Assembly (NCBI GenBank): GCA_910584295.1
Contig: CAJTYR010000003.1
Location: 62,001 to 126,000 of the forward strand
Length of the DNA: 64,000 nucleotides
Direction of reading: 5' to 3'
From: an uncultured Christensenella sp.
GTDB taxonomy: Bacteria > Bacillota > Clostridia > Christensenellales > UBA1242
Part shown: one piece after another, positions 16,139-24,570 of the stretch
Position numbering within the stretch: the first letter of the stretch is position 1
Layout of the letters: the number at the start of each line of letters is the position of its first letter
Program-made: the position numbers and the translations under genes
The notes under the pieces: model-generated
Seen by the model: only the letters and a program-made list of their open reading frames with translations
Database searches by the model: none
Told to the model about the DNA's origin: nothing

Positions 16139-17271
16139 ACATAAAAACACCGGCATTTGTTTTTGATATTGACGCTGTTAAAGAAAGAGTTAAATTCATC
16201 AAGAAGCAACTTGGAAATGCTTTTAAAATTTGTTATGCTGTCAAGGCAAACCCTTTCTTTATTGAAGATATGGTGGATGTTGTGGATGCTCTTGAAGTTT
16301 GCTCTCCAGGAGAATTTAGAATTTGTGAAAGATTGGGAGTGGCAGGCGAAAAGATTGTTCTTTCTGGAGTATATAAAGAAAATAGTGATATTGATAGAAT
16401 TGTATCTCTTATGAAAGATAAACCTTTGTATACGGTGGAATCTCCAGCACAATTTGATCTTCTTTGTGAAATGGCAAAAAAGCACAATTTGATTTTGAGG
16501 GTTTGCCTAAGACTTTCAAGTGGAAACCAGTTTGGAATGGATAAGCAAGATCTTGAGAAAATTGTTGTCGCAAAGAATGAAAGCATAAAGATTGTGGGAA
16601 TTCAACTCTATTCAGGGACGCAAAAAAAACAAGAGAAAATTGACACAGAAGTCGAACAATTGAAATCTTATTTGCAAGAGATTGAGCAAAAATATAAATT
16701 CAAATTTGAAAGAATTGAATATGGACCAGGTCTGGGAGTTTCATACTTTCAAAGTGACGCTCAAAAAGATGATGAGACATCGCTTAAACAACTCAAAGAT
16801 CTTTTTGGTTTTGCAAAAGATAGAGAGGTTGTCTTTGAGTTTGGAAGATTTTTGGTTGCCTATGCCGGCAGTTATTACACCCGAGTAGTTGACATGAAAA
16901 CCAATTATGAGGTAAACTATTTAATAGTTGATGGGGGAATTAATCATCTCAACTATTATGGGCAGATGATGGCAATGAAACTTCCTTTCATCAATCATGA
17001 CAGGAAATCCAATAAGAAAGTGGACAAAAAAGCATACACGGTTTGCGGTTCTCTTTGCACAACGGCAGATGTTTTAGTTAAAAATTGTCCGCTTGAAGAA
17101 GTTTCACTTGGCGATGTGCTTGAGTTTGAAAGGGTGGGAGCTTATTCTGTCACAGAAGGAATTTATCTTTTCCTCAGCAGGGATATGCCTTGCATATATA
17201 AGAAAAGCAAAAAAGAAATAAAGCTTGTTCGTGACACATTGAGGACAGATGAGATAAATTCAAAACAATAA
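16135..17271 (+). CDS. PLP fold type III decarboxylase-family enzyme (LysA/BtrK-like)
   Basis: A 378-residue alanine-racemase-fold PLP enzyme of the diaminopimelate/ornithine decarboxylase group. The Schiff-base lysine is K37 (CYAVKANP). The phosphate-binding GPGLG is at 197-201. The FEFGR segment (234-238) replaces the EPGR of LysA. The cross-subunit catalytic Cys is C308 (CGSLCTTAD), and GAYSVT contributes the late Tyr. It overlaps the ligase stop by 4 bases and precedes the carrier protein gene. Position between ligase and carrier recalls butirosin BtrK, which decarboxylates an amino acid bound to its carrier; the actual substrate here is unknown. A conventional lysine-pathway LysA is less likely in this setting. 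Confidence 0.8.
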   Translation: MNIKTPAFVFDIDAVKERVKFIKKQLGNAFKICYAVKANPFFIEDMVDVVDALEVCSPGEFRICERLGVAGEKIVLSGVYKENSDIDRIVSLMKDKPLYTVESPAQFDLLCEMAKKHNLILRVCLRLSSGNQFGMDKQDLEKIVVAKNESIKIVGIQLYSGTQKKQEKIDTEVEQLKSYLQEIEQKYKFKFERIEYGPGLGVSYFQSDAQKDDETSLKQLKDLFGFAKDREVVFEFGRFLVAYAGSYYTRVVDMKTNYEVNYLIVDGGINHLNYYGQMMAMKLPFINHDRKSNKKVDKKAYTVCGSLCTTADVLVKNCPLEEVSLGDVLEFERVGAYSVTEGIYLFLSRDMPCIYKKSKKEIKLVRDTLRTDEINSKQ

Positions 17272-17283
17272 AAGGAGAAAAAT

Positions 17284-17505
17284 ATGGATAAACTTTTGGA
17301 AGTGCTTGAGGAAATCAGACCTGACGTTGATTTCAAAAACAACAAAAAACTTATTGATGATGGAGTTTTGGATTCTTTGAATATTTTGGAAATTGTTTCA
17401 GAGCTTTGTGACACTTTTGACATCGAAATTTCACCTGCAGACATCATTCCATCAAACTTCAATTCTGCAGAAGCAATGCTTGCAATGATTGAAAGACTTA
17501 AATAA
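17284..17505 (+). CDS. Acyl/aminoacyl carrier protein (DltC-like)
   Basis: A 73-residue acidic carrier protein. The phosphopantetheine site is S31 in DDGVLDSLNIL, and the four-helix pattern and length match DltC/ACP. AAAGGAG lies upstream. It is the last gene of the operon, so the ligase, the PLP enzyme and the membrane transferase have a matching carrier. Confidence 0.9.
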   Translation: MDKLLEVLEEIRPDVDFKNNKKLIDDGVLDSLNILEIVSELCDTFDIEISPADIIPSNFNSAEAMLAMIERLK

Positions 17506-17586
17506 TTGCATAAATTTTCAAAAAAATGCTTGCAAAAAGAAAAAAAATATGTATAATATATAGTGCTTGCAAAAGCACCAATATAT

Positions 17587-17674
17587 GGAGAGATGGCTGA
17601 GCGGTCGAAAGCGGCGGTCTTGAAAACCGTTGTAGTGAAAGCTACCTGGGGTTCGAATCCCTATCTCTCCGCCA
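17587..17674 (+). tRNA. tRNA-Ser(UGA)
   Basis: A class II tRNA with acceptor GGAGAGA/TCTCTCC, anticodon UGA, long variable arm, T-loop TTCGAAT and an encoded CCA. It reads UCA-type serine codons. Confidence 0.95.
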
Positions 17675-17688
17675 ATAGAGAACTATAC

Positions 17689-17716
17689 GCACCCTTATAA
17701 CAGGGTGCTTTTTTTT
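17689..17716 (+). terminator. Terminator after tRNA-Ser(UGA)
   Basis: The perfect GCACCCT / AGGGTGC stem with a 6-base loop is followed by T8. Confidence 0.9.
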
Positions 17717-17785
17717 GTTGCAAGAATTTCGAAACAAGCTTTATTAATTAGACACCAGAGTATAATATGTGTTAATATAATCTAT

Positions 17786-18463
17786 ATGAAAGAGGAAATG
17801 GTATTTTTAAAATCTGCCAATCAAACAACAGGGAGCTATCATTATAACTCCATATGTTTGTCTGCGAAATACAGCGAATCAAAATATAACATTTTTTTCA
17901 ACTTTATCCTCGCTCATAAGGACATTGAAGATAGAATATTTTATACTAATAATTTAATTAAAGGCTTTTGGACTCAATGGCATCATATAACAGAGACTTT
18001 AAATATGGAGTCAGCTCCAATTAATTCAGGAAAGTTTATTAATGCTGAATACAACTTAATTTTTCATTTTTACACTGGAAGAGATATTGTTCAGAATTTA
18101 AAAAGAATTGCGGATGAGTGCGTTATTCTTTATTGTATTGCGCTGCAAAAGTTTAGAAAAGATAATACCCCACTAGAAGATATTGGAGACTATATAAACA
18201 AAAGTGATAGTTTTAAGGATTTAGATACTGATATAGAATTTTTAAAAAATCTTAACAAATTATCAAACGCATGTAAGCATTCTTTAATCCCTATAAACGA
18301 TAAAATTGGCAAAGATGAACCATGCATATATGCATATGAGACAAAAAGAGATAAAACTGGCGAGTTCTTGTATTTGTTAAATGATTTTGGTTTTTCGCTT
18401 AATTATTTGGTAGGGGCTTTTAATGTCTTCTATACAAATTTTTTAAAGCTATTGAGGCAATAG
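17786..18463 (+). CDS. Hypothetical protein next to tRNA-Ser (possible HEPN-like helical protein)
   Basis: A 225-residue protein of no recognised family, soluble and mostly helical. The segment LNKLSNACKHSLIP resembles the N/R-x-x-KH signature seen in HEPN-type and other abortive-infection-like helical proteins, but this is a weak hint. Its codon use is more AT-rich (many ATA, AAT, TTA) than its neighbours, and it lies just behind a tRNA terminator, which suggests recent acquisition. The start is placed at ATG 17786, shortly after a TATAAT; ATG 17798 is possible. No ribosome site is clear, so the start is uncertain. Confidence 0.55.
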   Translation: MKEEMVFLKSANQTTGSYHYNSICLSAKYSESKYNIFFNFILAHKDIEDRIFYTNNLIKGFWTQWHHITETLNMESAPINSGKFINAEYNLIFHFYTGRDIVQNLKRIADECVILYCIALQKFRKDNTPLEDIGDYINKSDSFKDLDTDIEFLKNLNKLSNACKHSLIPINDKIGKDEPCIYAYETKRDKTGEFLYLLNDFGFSLNYLVGAFNVFYTNFLKLLRQ

Positions 18464-18573
18464 TTTTTATTCGATATTAAATTATAATTGTTGCACAAGA
18501 AATTGAATTGGTTAATTTTTAAATAATTAATGGGTTTTTAATTCTATTAAAATTTATACAAAAGGAGAAGGAT

Positions 18574-20028
18574 ATGAAATCTTTATTTATTAACAACTTA
18601 TGGCAAAATGCAAGTGGAGAGGAGTTTTCTTCTTTTAGTCCAAACAACGGCGAGATGGTTTTTGAAGGGAACTTTGCAAGCAAAAGCAATTGCAACAAAG
18701 CGGTTTTGGCAGCAAAAGAGGTTCAAGCAAAATGGTTTGAGCTTGGGATTGAGGCAAGAATTGAATATATAAGAAAATTCGTTGATATTGTAAAAGAGAA
18801 CAAAGCAGAACTTTCTCGCACAATTTCCATTGAAGTTGGGAAACCAACTTGGGAAGCAGATGGTGAGATAAACAGCATCATTGGGAAAATTGAGCCTTGC
18901 ATTGATGCTTACAAAACCAGATGCTCCGACATTGTCATTGAAAGAGGTGCAAGCAAAGGAATTACTAGATTTAGACCTCTTGGAGTTTTATGTATCATTG
19001 GACCATACAATTATCCAATGCATATGACAAATGGTCAGATTATGGCGGGGCTTATTGCAGGAAACACAATTGTTTTGAAGCCAAGTGACAAAGCTCCACT
19101 TTGTGCCACCAAAATTATGGAGTGTTGGCAAAAGGCGGGGCTTCCTGATGGTGTGATAAATATGGTTCAGGGAAATAGCGACACAGTGGCAAGTCTTATT
19201 CAAAACAAAGATGTTGATGGTGTCTATTTCACTGGCAGTTATAAAGTTGGGCAAATCATCAGTGGGCTTTGCAGGACAAATCAAATGTGTGCACTTGAAA
19301 TGGGCGGAGATGGACCTGTTGTTGCTTGGGATGCAAAAGATCTAAAAAGTGCAGCAATCACCATTATTCAAGGAGCCTTTGGAACTGCTGGACAGAAATG
19401 TGTTTCAACCAGAAAGCTAATTGTGCCAGACAACAAGTTTGGGAAAGACTTAATCAAAGAAGTTGTAAAAATTTCAAAGAAGATTGTAATTGGAAAATAT
19501 GATGGGAAAGAAACTCCATTTATGGGACCATTGCGAACGCCTCAAATGGTTGATAATGCTTTAAAAACACAAAAATATTTGTTATCAAAAGGTGCAGATC
19601 TCTTGCTTGAAGCAAAGAAATTGCCTCTTGGGAATTGTTTTATTTCTCCTTGTATTATGGATGTTACAAATGTAAAGTACACACTTAAAGAAGAAGTTTT
19701 TGCTCCATTTTTGAGAGTTATCAGAGTGAAGACTTTTGAACAGGCCTTGATGGAAGCAAACAATTCGCAGTATGGTCTTGCGGCAAGTATCTTGACGGAG
19801 AATCGAAAACTTTATGAGAGATTTCTTGAAGAAGCAAAGTTTGGTCTTGTCAATTGGAACAAACCAACAGTTGGTTCAAGTGCTTGGGCTGGATTTGGCG
19901 GAATTAAGAACAGTGGAAACTTCCGACCAAGTGGTTACCTTGCCAGCGACTTCTGTTCTTACGCCATCGCAAGCGCAGAGTCAGAAAGTTTAAACATTGT
20001 TGCAACACCTAAGGGAATTAAAATATAG
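18574..20028 (+). CDS. NAD(P)-dependent aldehyde dehydrogenase (AstD-like)
   Basis: A 484-residue aldehyde dehydrogenase that oxidises an aldehyde to the acid. Catalytic residues are visible: N146 (GPYNYP), E242 (LEMGGDG) and C276 (GQKCVST). The C terminus (HRPS-like NFRPSGYLASDFCSYAIAS) resembles succinylglutamate-semialdehyde dehydrogenase AstD, but no arginine-succinyltransferase pathway genes are near, so the substrate is open. GGAGAAGG precedes ATG. It stands alone in the same direction as its neighbours. Confidence 0.85.
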   Translation: MKSLFINNLWQNASGEEFSSFSPNNGEMVFEGNFASKSNCNKAVLAAKEVQAKWFELGIEARIEYIRKFVDIVKENKAELSRTISIEVGKPTWEADGEINSIIGKIEPCIDAYKTRCSDIVIERGASKGITRFRPLGVLCIIGPYNYPMHMTNGQIMAGLIAGNTIVLKPSDKAPLCATKIMECWQKAGLPDGVINMVQGNSDTVASLIQNKDVDGVYFTGSYKVGQIISGLCRTNQMCALEMGGDGPVVAWDAKDLKSAAITIIQGAFGTAGQKCVSTRKLIVPDNKFGKDLIKEVVKISKKIVIGKYDGKETPFMGPLRTPQMVDNALKTQKYLLSKGADLLLEAKKLPLGNCFISPCIMDVTNVKYTLKEEVFAPFLRVIRVKTFEQALMEANNSQYGLAASILTENRKLYERFLEEAKFGLVNWNKPTVGSSAWAGFGGIKNSGNFRPSGYLASDFCSYAIASAESESLNIVATPKGIKI

Positions 20029-20051
20029 TCGCACAACGCTTTTAGAAGATT

Positions 20052-20081
20052 TTGTCGTTTTAGGCTTATTTTCAATATAAT
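20052..20081 (+). promoter_or_regulatory. Promoter of the cysteine-synthase-like gene (leaderless)
   Basis: TTGTCG (20052-20057) and TATAAT (20076-20081) are 18 bases apart. The ATG begins only six bases after the -10 and there is no ribosome site, so transcription should start at or next to the start codon. Confidence 0.65.
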
Positions 20082-20087
20082 GAAAAC

Positions 20088-21038
20088 ATGGAATTACTAG
20101 AAAAAATTGAGAAACTTAAAAAATTTATTGGTCATACGCCACTTTTAAGCATTAAGTATAAATTTAACAATGAAATTAAGCATGTTCAATGCAAAGCTGA
20201 ATGGATGAATCCGAGTGGAAGCATAAAAGACCGCCCAGCATTATTTATGTTGGAAGAAGCAATTTTAAGTGGAAAACTTAAAGAAGGACAGGTGGTATGT
20301 GAAACCACCAGCGGAAATATGGGTTTGTCGTTGGTTTGGATTGCAAACTATTTGGGATTCAAGACAATCATATGCATGCCCAAATTTATGAGTGATGAGA
20401 GAAAGAAACTGCTTTCAATGTATGGAGCAGAACTTGTCTTGACGGAAAACTTTGAAGAGGCATTTTTGAAAGCGGAGGAAATTGGAAGATCAGGAGCGTT
20501 TCTTCCATTACAGTTTGAAAATTCCACCAATATTCTTGCACATGAAATTTCTACAGCAAAAGAAATTGAACTGCAGACTGAAAGGTTTCCATCTTTTGTT
20601 TCGGGTGTTGGCACTGGTGGAACGCTTACTGGAATCGGAGCTTATCTAAAAAAGAAATATCAAACGAAAGTGATTGCGCTTGAGCCGTATGAAAGCAAAT
20701 TGTTGTCCACATGTGATCTTTTAGGCAGACACAAAATTCAGGGGCTTGCGGATCAAATTGTTCCTAAAAATTATCATTCTGAAATTGTTGATGAAATAGT
20801 CAGCATAAAAAGTGATGATGCGATTGCAATGGCTCAAAAGTTGGCTTTTGACTTGGGGTTGGGCATTGGAATCTCAAGTGGAGCGAATTTTTTGGCTTCG
20901 GTTATGATAGGAGAGGACAACATTATCACCGTTTTGCCTGACGATAACAAGAAATATATTTCTACAGATCTTGCAGTTCCTATTCATAGTGAGTTTGTTG
21001 ATAAAATTCAATTGTTAGACTTTTCTATAGTAAGATAA
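20088..21038 (+). CDS. Cysteine synthase-family PLP enzyme
   Basis: A 316-residue fold type II PLP enzyme of the O-acetylserine sulfhydrylase/cystathionine beta-synthase family. K47 in NPSGSIKDRP is the Schiff-base lysine. TSGNMGLSL is the substrate-binding loop (usual TSGNTG, here Met for Thr), and GVGTGGTLTGIG binds the PLP phosphate. Cysteine synthesis from an activated serine is the default expectation. The Thr-to-Met change in the asparagine loop is unusual and could mean another amino-acid substrate. It is leaderless by the look of its promoter. Confidence 0.8.
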   Translation: MELLEKIEKLKKFIGHTPLLSIKYKFNNEIKHVQCKAEWMNPSGSIKDRPALFMLEEAILSGKLKEGQVVCETTSGNMGLSLVWIANYLGFKTIICMPKFMSDERKKLLSMYGAELVLTENFEEAFLKAEEIGRSGAFLPLQFENSTNILAHEISTAKEIELQTERFPSFVSGVGTGGTLTGIGAYLKKKYQTKVIALEPYESKLLSTCDLLGRHKIQGLADQIVPKNYHSEIVDEIVSIKSDDAIAMAQKLAFDLGLGIGISSGANFLASVMIGEDNIITVLPDDNKKYISTDLAVPIHSEFVDKIQLLDFSIVR

Positions 21039-21118
21039 TCGGATTTGGCGACGATATATTATTTTCAGATATTGACGCCAATTCTTTTATTTTTCTTTTG
21101 ACATTTTTGTGTGGAATT

Positions 21119-21211
21119 ATGATGCTTTATATTCCTCTGATTGTGTTTGCAGTTTTATTTGGAATTGTTCATATTTATTTGAGTTATAAGAAAGAAATCT
21201 TTAAACAGTAA
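21119..21211 (+). CDS. Possible 30-residue membrane peptide or gene remnant
   Basis: A short frame encodes a hydrophobic stretch (LYIPLIVFAVLFGIVHIYL) with a Lys-rich end. The same frame is open, without a start codon, back to 21005 and overlaps the end of the preceding gene. It may be a tiny membrane protein or the tail of a decayed gene. No clear ribosome site is present. Confidence 0.3.
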   Translation: MMLYIPLIVFAVLFGIVHIYLSYKKEIFKQ

Positions 21212-21270
21212 TAAAAAATATAATAAGAAATTGATAGATTTTGACGCAGGCATTATGCTATGATAGTTTT

Positions 21271-21909
21271 ATGAAAACGATAAAGACGATTGATTTATGG
21301 ACAGAACAATTTTAAAACCATTATGAGTGTTTTGATGGATGTTTTATTGATGGCTTTGACAATGAGGATATTCCATTTGAAAGTTACAAAATTGTTAGAA
21401 ATTGCAACTGTTTGATTTCGGGGGGGGGCTTTAACATCTCCAACAAACATGGAGCAATTGTATTTTACAAAAAATCTTTTCCTGTAAGGCTTATGGTGAT
21501 AAACAGAAAAACAGACATTGAAAAGTGTGTTGATTTGGCATTATCTCAACATTTTGAAGGTGGCATGCTCAAAGATTTTTTTGAAAAGAAGAAAATCAAG
21601 AGAACGGAAATCGACATGAATGAAAAACCAATTTTCAATTCCGCAAACCATAAAAACGAAATTGATGTGGGAAGTTGCGATAGGTGGTCTCTTCTTTTCA
21701 GTATGCTTAAAGGAAGTTACACTGAAAGTGAGACAGCATATGGAAACTATCAAAGTGACAGATATGAGTTTATTCCAAAAGTCAAAATCGTATACGATTT
21801 AAAAATTTTGGATGAGTATTTTGAAATTGATCATGAGTGTGCTTTCATAAACTCAATTGGCACTCGTATTATACCAATACAAAAAAATTCATCTCTTACA
21901 AAAAGTTGA
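21271..21909 (+). pseudogene. Gene of unknown function interrupted by an in-frame TAA, with a G9 tract
   Basis: ATG at 21271 opens a frame that meets TAA at 21313-21315 after 14 codons, and then continues with no ATG or GTG until 21909. The sequence between the stop and the G tract is protein-like (for example GFDNEDIPFESYKIVRNCNC), so a nonsense mutation in a gene of about 212 codons is the simplest reading. A TATGAT lies six bases before the ATG (leaderless arrangement). A run of nine G at 21420-21428 is in frame (S-G-G-G-F). No family was recognised. Translation could restart only at TTG 21412. A sequencing error or a readthrough stop cannot be excluded. Confidence 0.6.
21420..21428 (+). 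repeat. Poly-G tract (G9) in the interrupted gene
   Basis: Nine consecutive G; frame is kept at G9. Loss of one G leads to TAA about 20 codons later. Confidence 0.9.
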
Positions 21910-21937
21910 AGATTGTAACATTGTTGCAATCTTTTTT
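21909..21937 (+). terminator. Terminator of the interrupted gene
   Basis: The AAGATTG / CAATCTT stem is followed by a T run directly after the stop codon. Confidence 0.75.
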
Positions 21938-21989
21938 GTTAGACATTTTATTAAAAAAAATGTTATATTAATCACATAGGAGAAAGGGT

Positions 21990-23192
21990 ATGAATATCTT
22001 TAAAAAATTTTATTGCAGAACTTATCAAGGAGTGTTTAGGATGATGCTTCCAATTTTGCCATACAGACAACCGAAACCATTGGCAAATTGTCAAGATATT
22101 GTCTACACTTTGCAAGACCACAAAATTGCAAGTGTGCTTTTGGTGACAGACAAAAGTATTCGAGGATTGGGACTTACGCAAGAACTTGAAGGAGCAATCA
22201 AAGAAAATAAAATTGCAATCACAGTTTTTGATAAGACTGTGCCAAATCCAACAACAGAAAATGTTGATGAAGCATTGAAGCTATACAAAGAAAATGGTTG
22301 TCAAGCAATCATTGCTTTTGGTGGCGGTTCTGCCATGGATTGCGCAAAAGCAACTGGTGCAAGAGTTGCAAGACCAAAGAAAACTTTGGGGCAAATGAAA
22401 GGAGTTTTGAAAGTTGGAAAGCCTATTCCACTTCTTATTGCGGTGCCAACAACAGCAGGGACAGGAAGTGAAACAACTTTGGCTGCGGTCATCACTGACA
22501 GCGAGACAAGACACAAATATGCAATCAACGATTTTCCACTTATTCCAAAATATGCGGCACTTATTCCAGAACTTACTTTGGGACTCCCTCCAAAGCTTAC
22601 TGCAACAACTGGGATGGATGCTTTGACTCATGCGATTGAGGCTTACATTGGAAGAAGCACAACAAAAGAAACGAGAAAAAGAGCACTTCAAGCAACAAAA
22701 GCCATTTTTGAAAATATTGAAATTGCATATCGTGATGGAAAAAACTTGAAAGCAAGACGAAATATGCTTAATGCTTCTTATTCAGCAGGACTTGCATTTA
22801 CAATTTCTTATGTTGGATATGTGCATGCAATTGCTCATTCTTTGGGTGGGAAATATAATATTCCGCACGGCTTGGCAAATGCAATCATATTGCCTTATGT
22901 TTTGAAAAAATATGGTAGTAAGGTAAATAAAAAACTTTGGAAAATGGGTGTCTATGCGGGGCTGTTTGACCAAAATACAGCTTATGAGAAAGGTGCAAAG
23001 TTGTTTATTGAAAAAATTGAAAAACTCAACGAAAGCATGAATATCGGCACTCAAATTTCGGAAATTCAAGAAGAAGACATTCCAGAGCTTGCAAAAACTG
23101 CCGAGAAAGAGGGGAATCCTCTTTACCCAGTGCCAGTGCTTTGGACAGCAAAAAATTTGGAAGAAATTTATAGAGAGGTGAAAAATGGATAA
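21990..23192 (+). CDS. Iron-containing alcohol dehydrogenase
   Basis: A 400-residue group III (Fe-type) alcohol dehydrogenase, which interconverts an aldehyde and an alcohol with NAD(P)H. The nucleotide-binding GGGSAMDCAK lies near residue 113, VPTTAGTGSE follows, and metal ligands are in GMDALTHAIEA and the HAIAHSLGG...PHG block. GGAGAAAGG precedes ATG. It overlaps the next gene, an aldehyde dehydrogenase, by 8 bases. With the lysoplasmalogenase downstream it forms a plausible fatty-aldehyde-handling operon. Confidence 0.9.
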   Translation: MNIFKKFYCRTYQGVFRMMLPILPYRQPKPLANCQDIVYTLQDHKIASVLLVTDKSIRGLGLTQELEGAIKENKIAITVFDKTVPNPTTENVDEALKLYKENGCQAIIAFGGGSAMDCAKATGARVARPKKTLGQMKGVLKVGKPIPLLIAVPTTAGTGSETTLAAVITDSETRHKYAINDFPLIPKYAALIPELTLGLPPKLTATTGMDALTHAIEAYIGRSTTKETRKRALQATKAIFENIEIAYRDGKNLKARRNMLNASYSAGLAFTISYVGYVHAIAHSLGGKYNIPHGLANAIILPYVLKKYGSKVNKKLWKMGVYAGLFDQNTAYEKGAKLFIEKIEKLNESMNIGTQISEIQEEDIPELAKTAEKEGNPLYPVPVLWTAKNLEEIYREVKNG

Positions 23193-24561
23193 AGAATATA
23201 TTTTGTCATGTTATCAAAAACAAAGAGAAAACCTAAAAAACAATCCTTTGAAAAACCCTCGAAACAGAATCGCTGCCTTAAAATTACTTCAAAAAAACAT
23301 CACAGAGATGGAAGCGGAAATTTGCGAAGCATTGAAGCAGGATCTTAACAAAAGCAAGACGGAAAGTTATATGACAGAAATTGGTCTTGTGCAAAGTGAA
23401 ATCTCTTACATGCTTAAGCATTGCATAAAGTTTTCAAAGCCAAAACGAGTTAGAACTCCTCTCTCTCAATTTGCATCGAAGTCATTTTCAATGCCATGTC
23501 CTTATGGACAAGTTCTTATCATCAGCCCTTGGAACTATCCATTTATGCTTTCAATTGAGCCTCTTGTTGATGCAATATCTGCAGGGAACTGTGTTATGCT
23601 TAAACCAAGTGACACATCATCTCATGTGAGCAAAGTGATTGCAAAACTTGTTGAAAAAGCCTTTCCAAAAGAACAAGTTTTTGTTGTTTTGGGTGGAAGA
23701 GAACAAACCTCGTTTATTTTAGATTTGGATTTTGATCACATTTTTTTCACTGGAAGTATGAAAGTTGGAAAAATTGTTTTGCAAAAAGCTGCAGAAAGAT
23801 ATATTCCGGTTACTCTTGAGCTTGGTGGAAAAAGTCCATGCATTGTTGACGAAACTGCAAACATTTCTCTTGCTGCAAAAAGAATTGTGTTTGGAAAGTT
23901 TTTAAACTGTGGACAAACTTGTGTTGCACCAGATTATGTCTTTTGTGCAAAACAAATCAAGGATAAACTTGTTGAAGAAATTAAGAAACAAATTGTCTTA
24001 CAATATTCAGCAACTCCTTTGAAAAATGATACTTATCCAAAAATAATCAGTCAAAGACAATTTGATGGAGTGAAGAAACTGCTTGCAAAAGACCGCTTGC
24101 TTTATGGTGGCGAGTTTGATGAAAAAGCCTTGAAAATTGAGCCAACAATTTTGGACTCAAATTTTGAGTGTGAAGAAATGCAAGACGAAATCTTTGGACC
24201 AATTTTGCCGATTGTCACCTTTGAGACTCTTGATGAGGCAATTGACATTGTCAATTCAAAAAATAAACCGCTTGCACTTTATTTCTTTTCTTCTTCAAAG
24301 AAGCGTCAGAAAAAAGTTTTGTCACAATGTGATTTTGGCGGCGGTTGTGTTAACGATACAATCATTCACTTGGCAACATCAAACATGGGTTTTGGTGGAC
24401 TTAAGTCAAGTGGGATGGGGGCATATCACGGCAAGATAGGCTTTGAAACCTTTTCTCATCGCAAAAGCATTGTTGACAAAAAGACATGGCTTGATCTTCC
24501 GATGAGATATCAGCCATATTCAAAATTTAAAGAAAAGCTTATCAGAATGTTTTTGAAATAA
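23185..24561 (+). CDS. Aldehyde dehydrogenase (class 3 / fatty-aldehyde type)
   Basis: A 458-residue aldehyde dehydrogenase of the short class 3 type (AlkH/ALDH3-like), which often takes long-chain aldehydes. Catalytic residues are N117 (SPWNYP), E212 (ELGGKSP) and C246 (GQTCVAPD). The C-terminal tail after SHRKSIVDK is basic and amphipathic (YSKFKEKLIRMFLK), as in membrane-associated fatty aldehyde dehydrogenases. It lies between an alcohol dehydrogenase and a YhhN-type lysoplasmalogenase, which release or use the same kind of aldehyde. Confidence 0.88.
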   Translation: MDKEYILSCYQKQRENLKNNPLKNPRNRIAALKLLQKNITEMEAEICEALKQDLNKSKTESYMTEIGLVQSEISYMLKHCIKFSKPKRVRTPLSQFASKSFSMPCPYGQVLIISPWNYPFMLSIEPLVDAISAGNCVMLKPSDTSSHVSKVIAKLVEKAFPKEQVFVVLGGREQTSFILDLDFDHIFFTGSMKVGKIVLQKAAERYIPVTLELGGKSPCIVDETANISLAAKRIVFGKFLNCGQTCVAPDYVFCAKQIKDKLVEEIKKQIVLQYSATPLKNDTYPKIISQRQFDGVKKLLAKDRLLYGGEFDEKALKIEPTILDSNFECEEMQDEIFGPILPIVTFETLDEAIDIVNSKNKPLALYFFSSSKKRQKKVLSQCDFGGGCVNDTIIHLATSNMGFGGLKSSGMGAYHGKIGFETFSHRKSIVDKKTWLDLPMRYQPYSKFKEKLIRMFLK

Positions 24562-24570
24562 GGAGAATAT

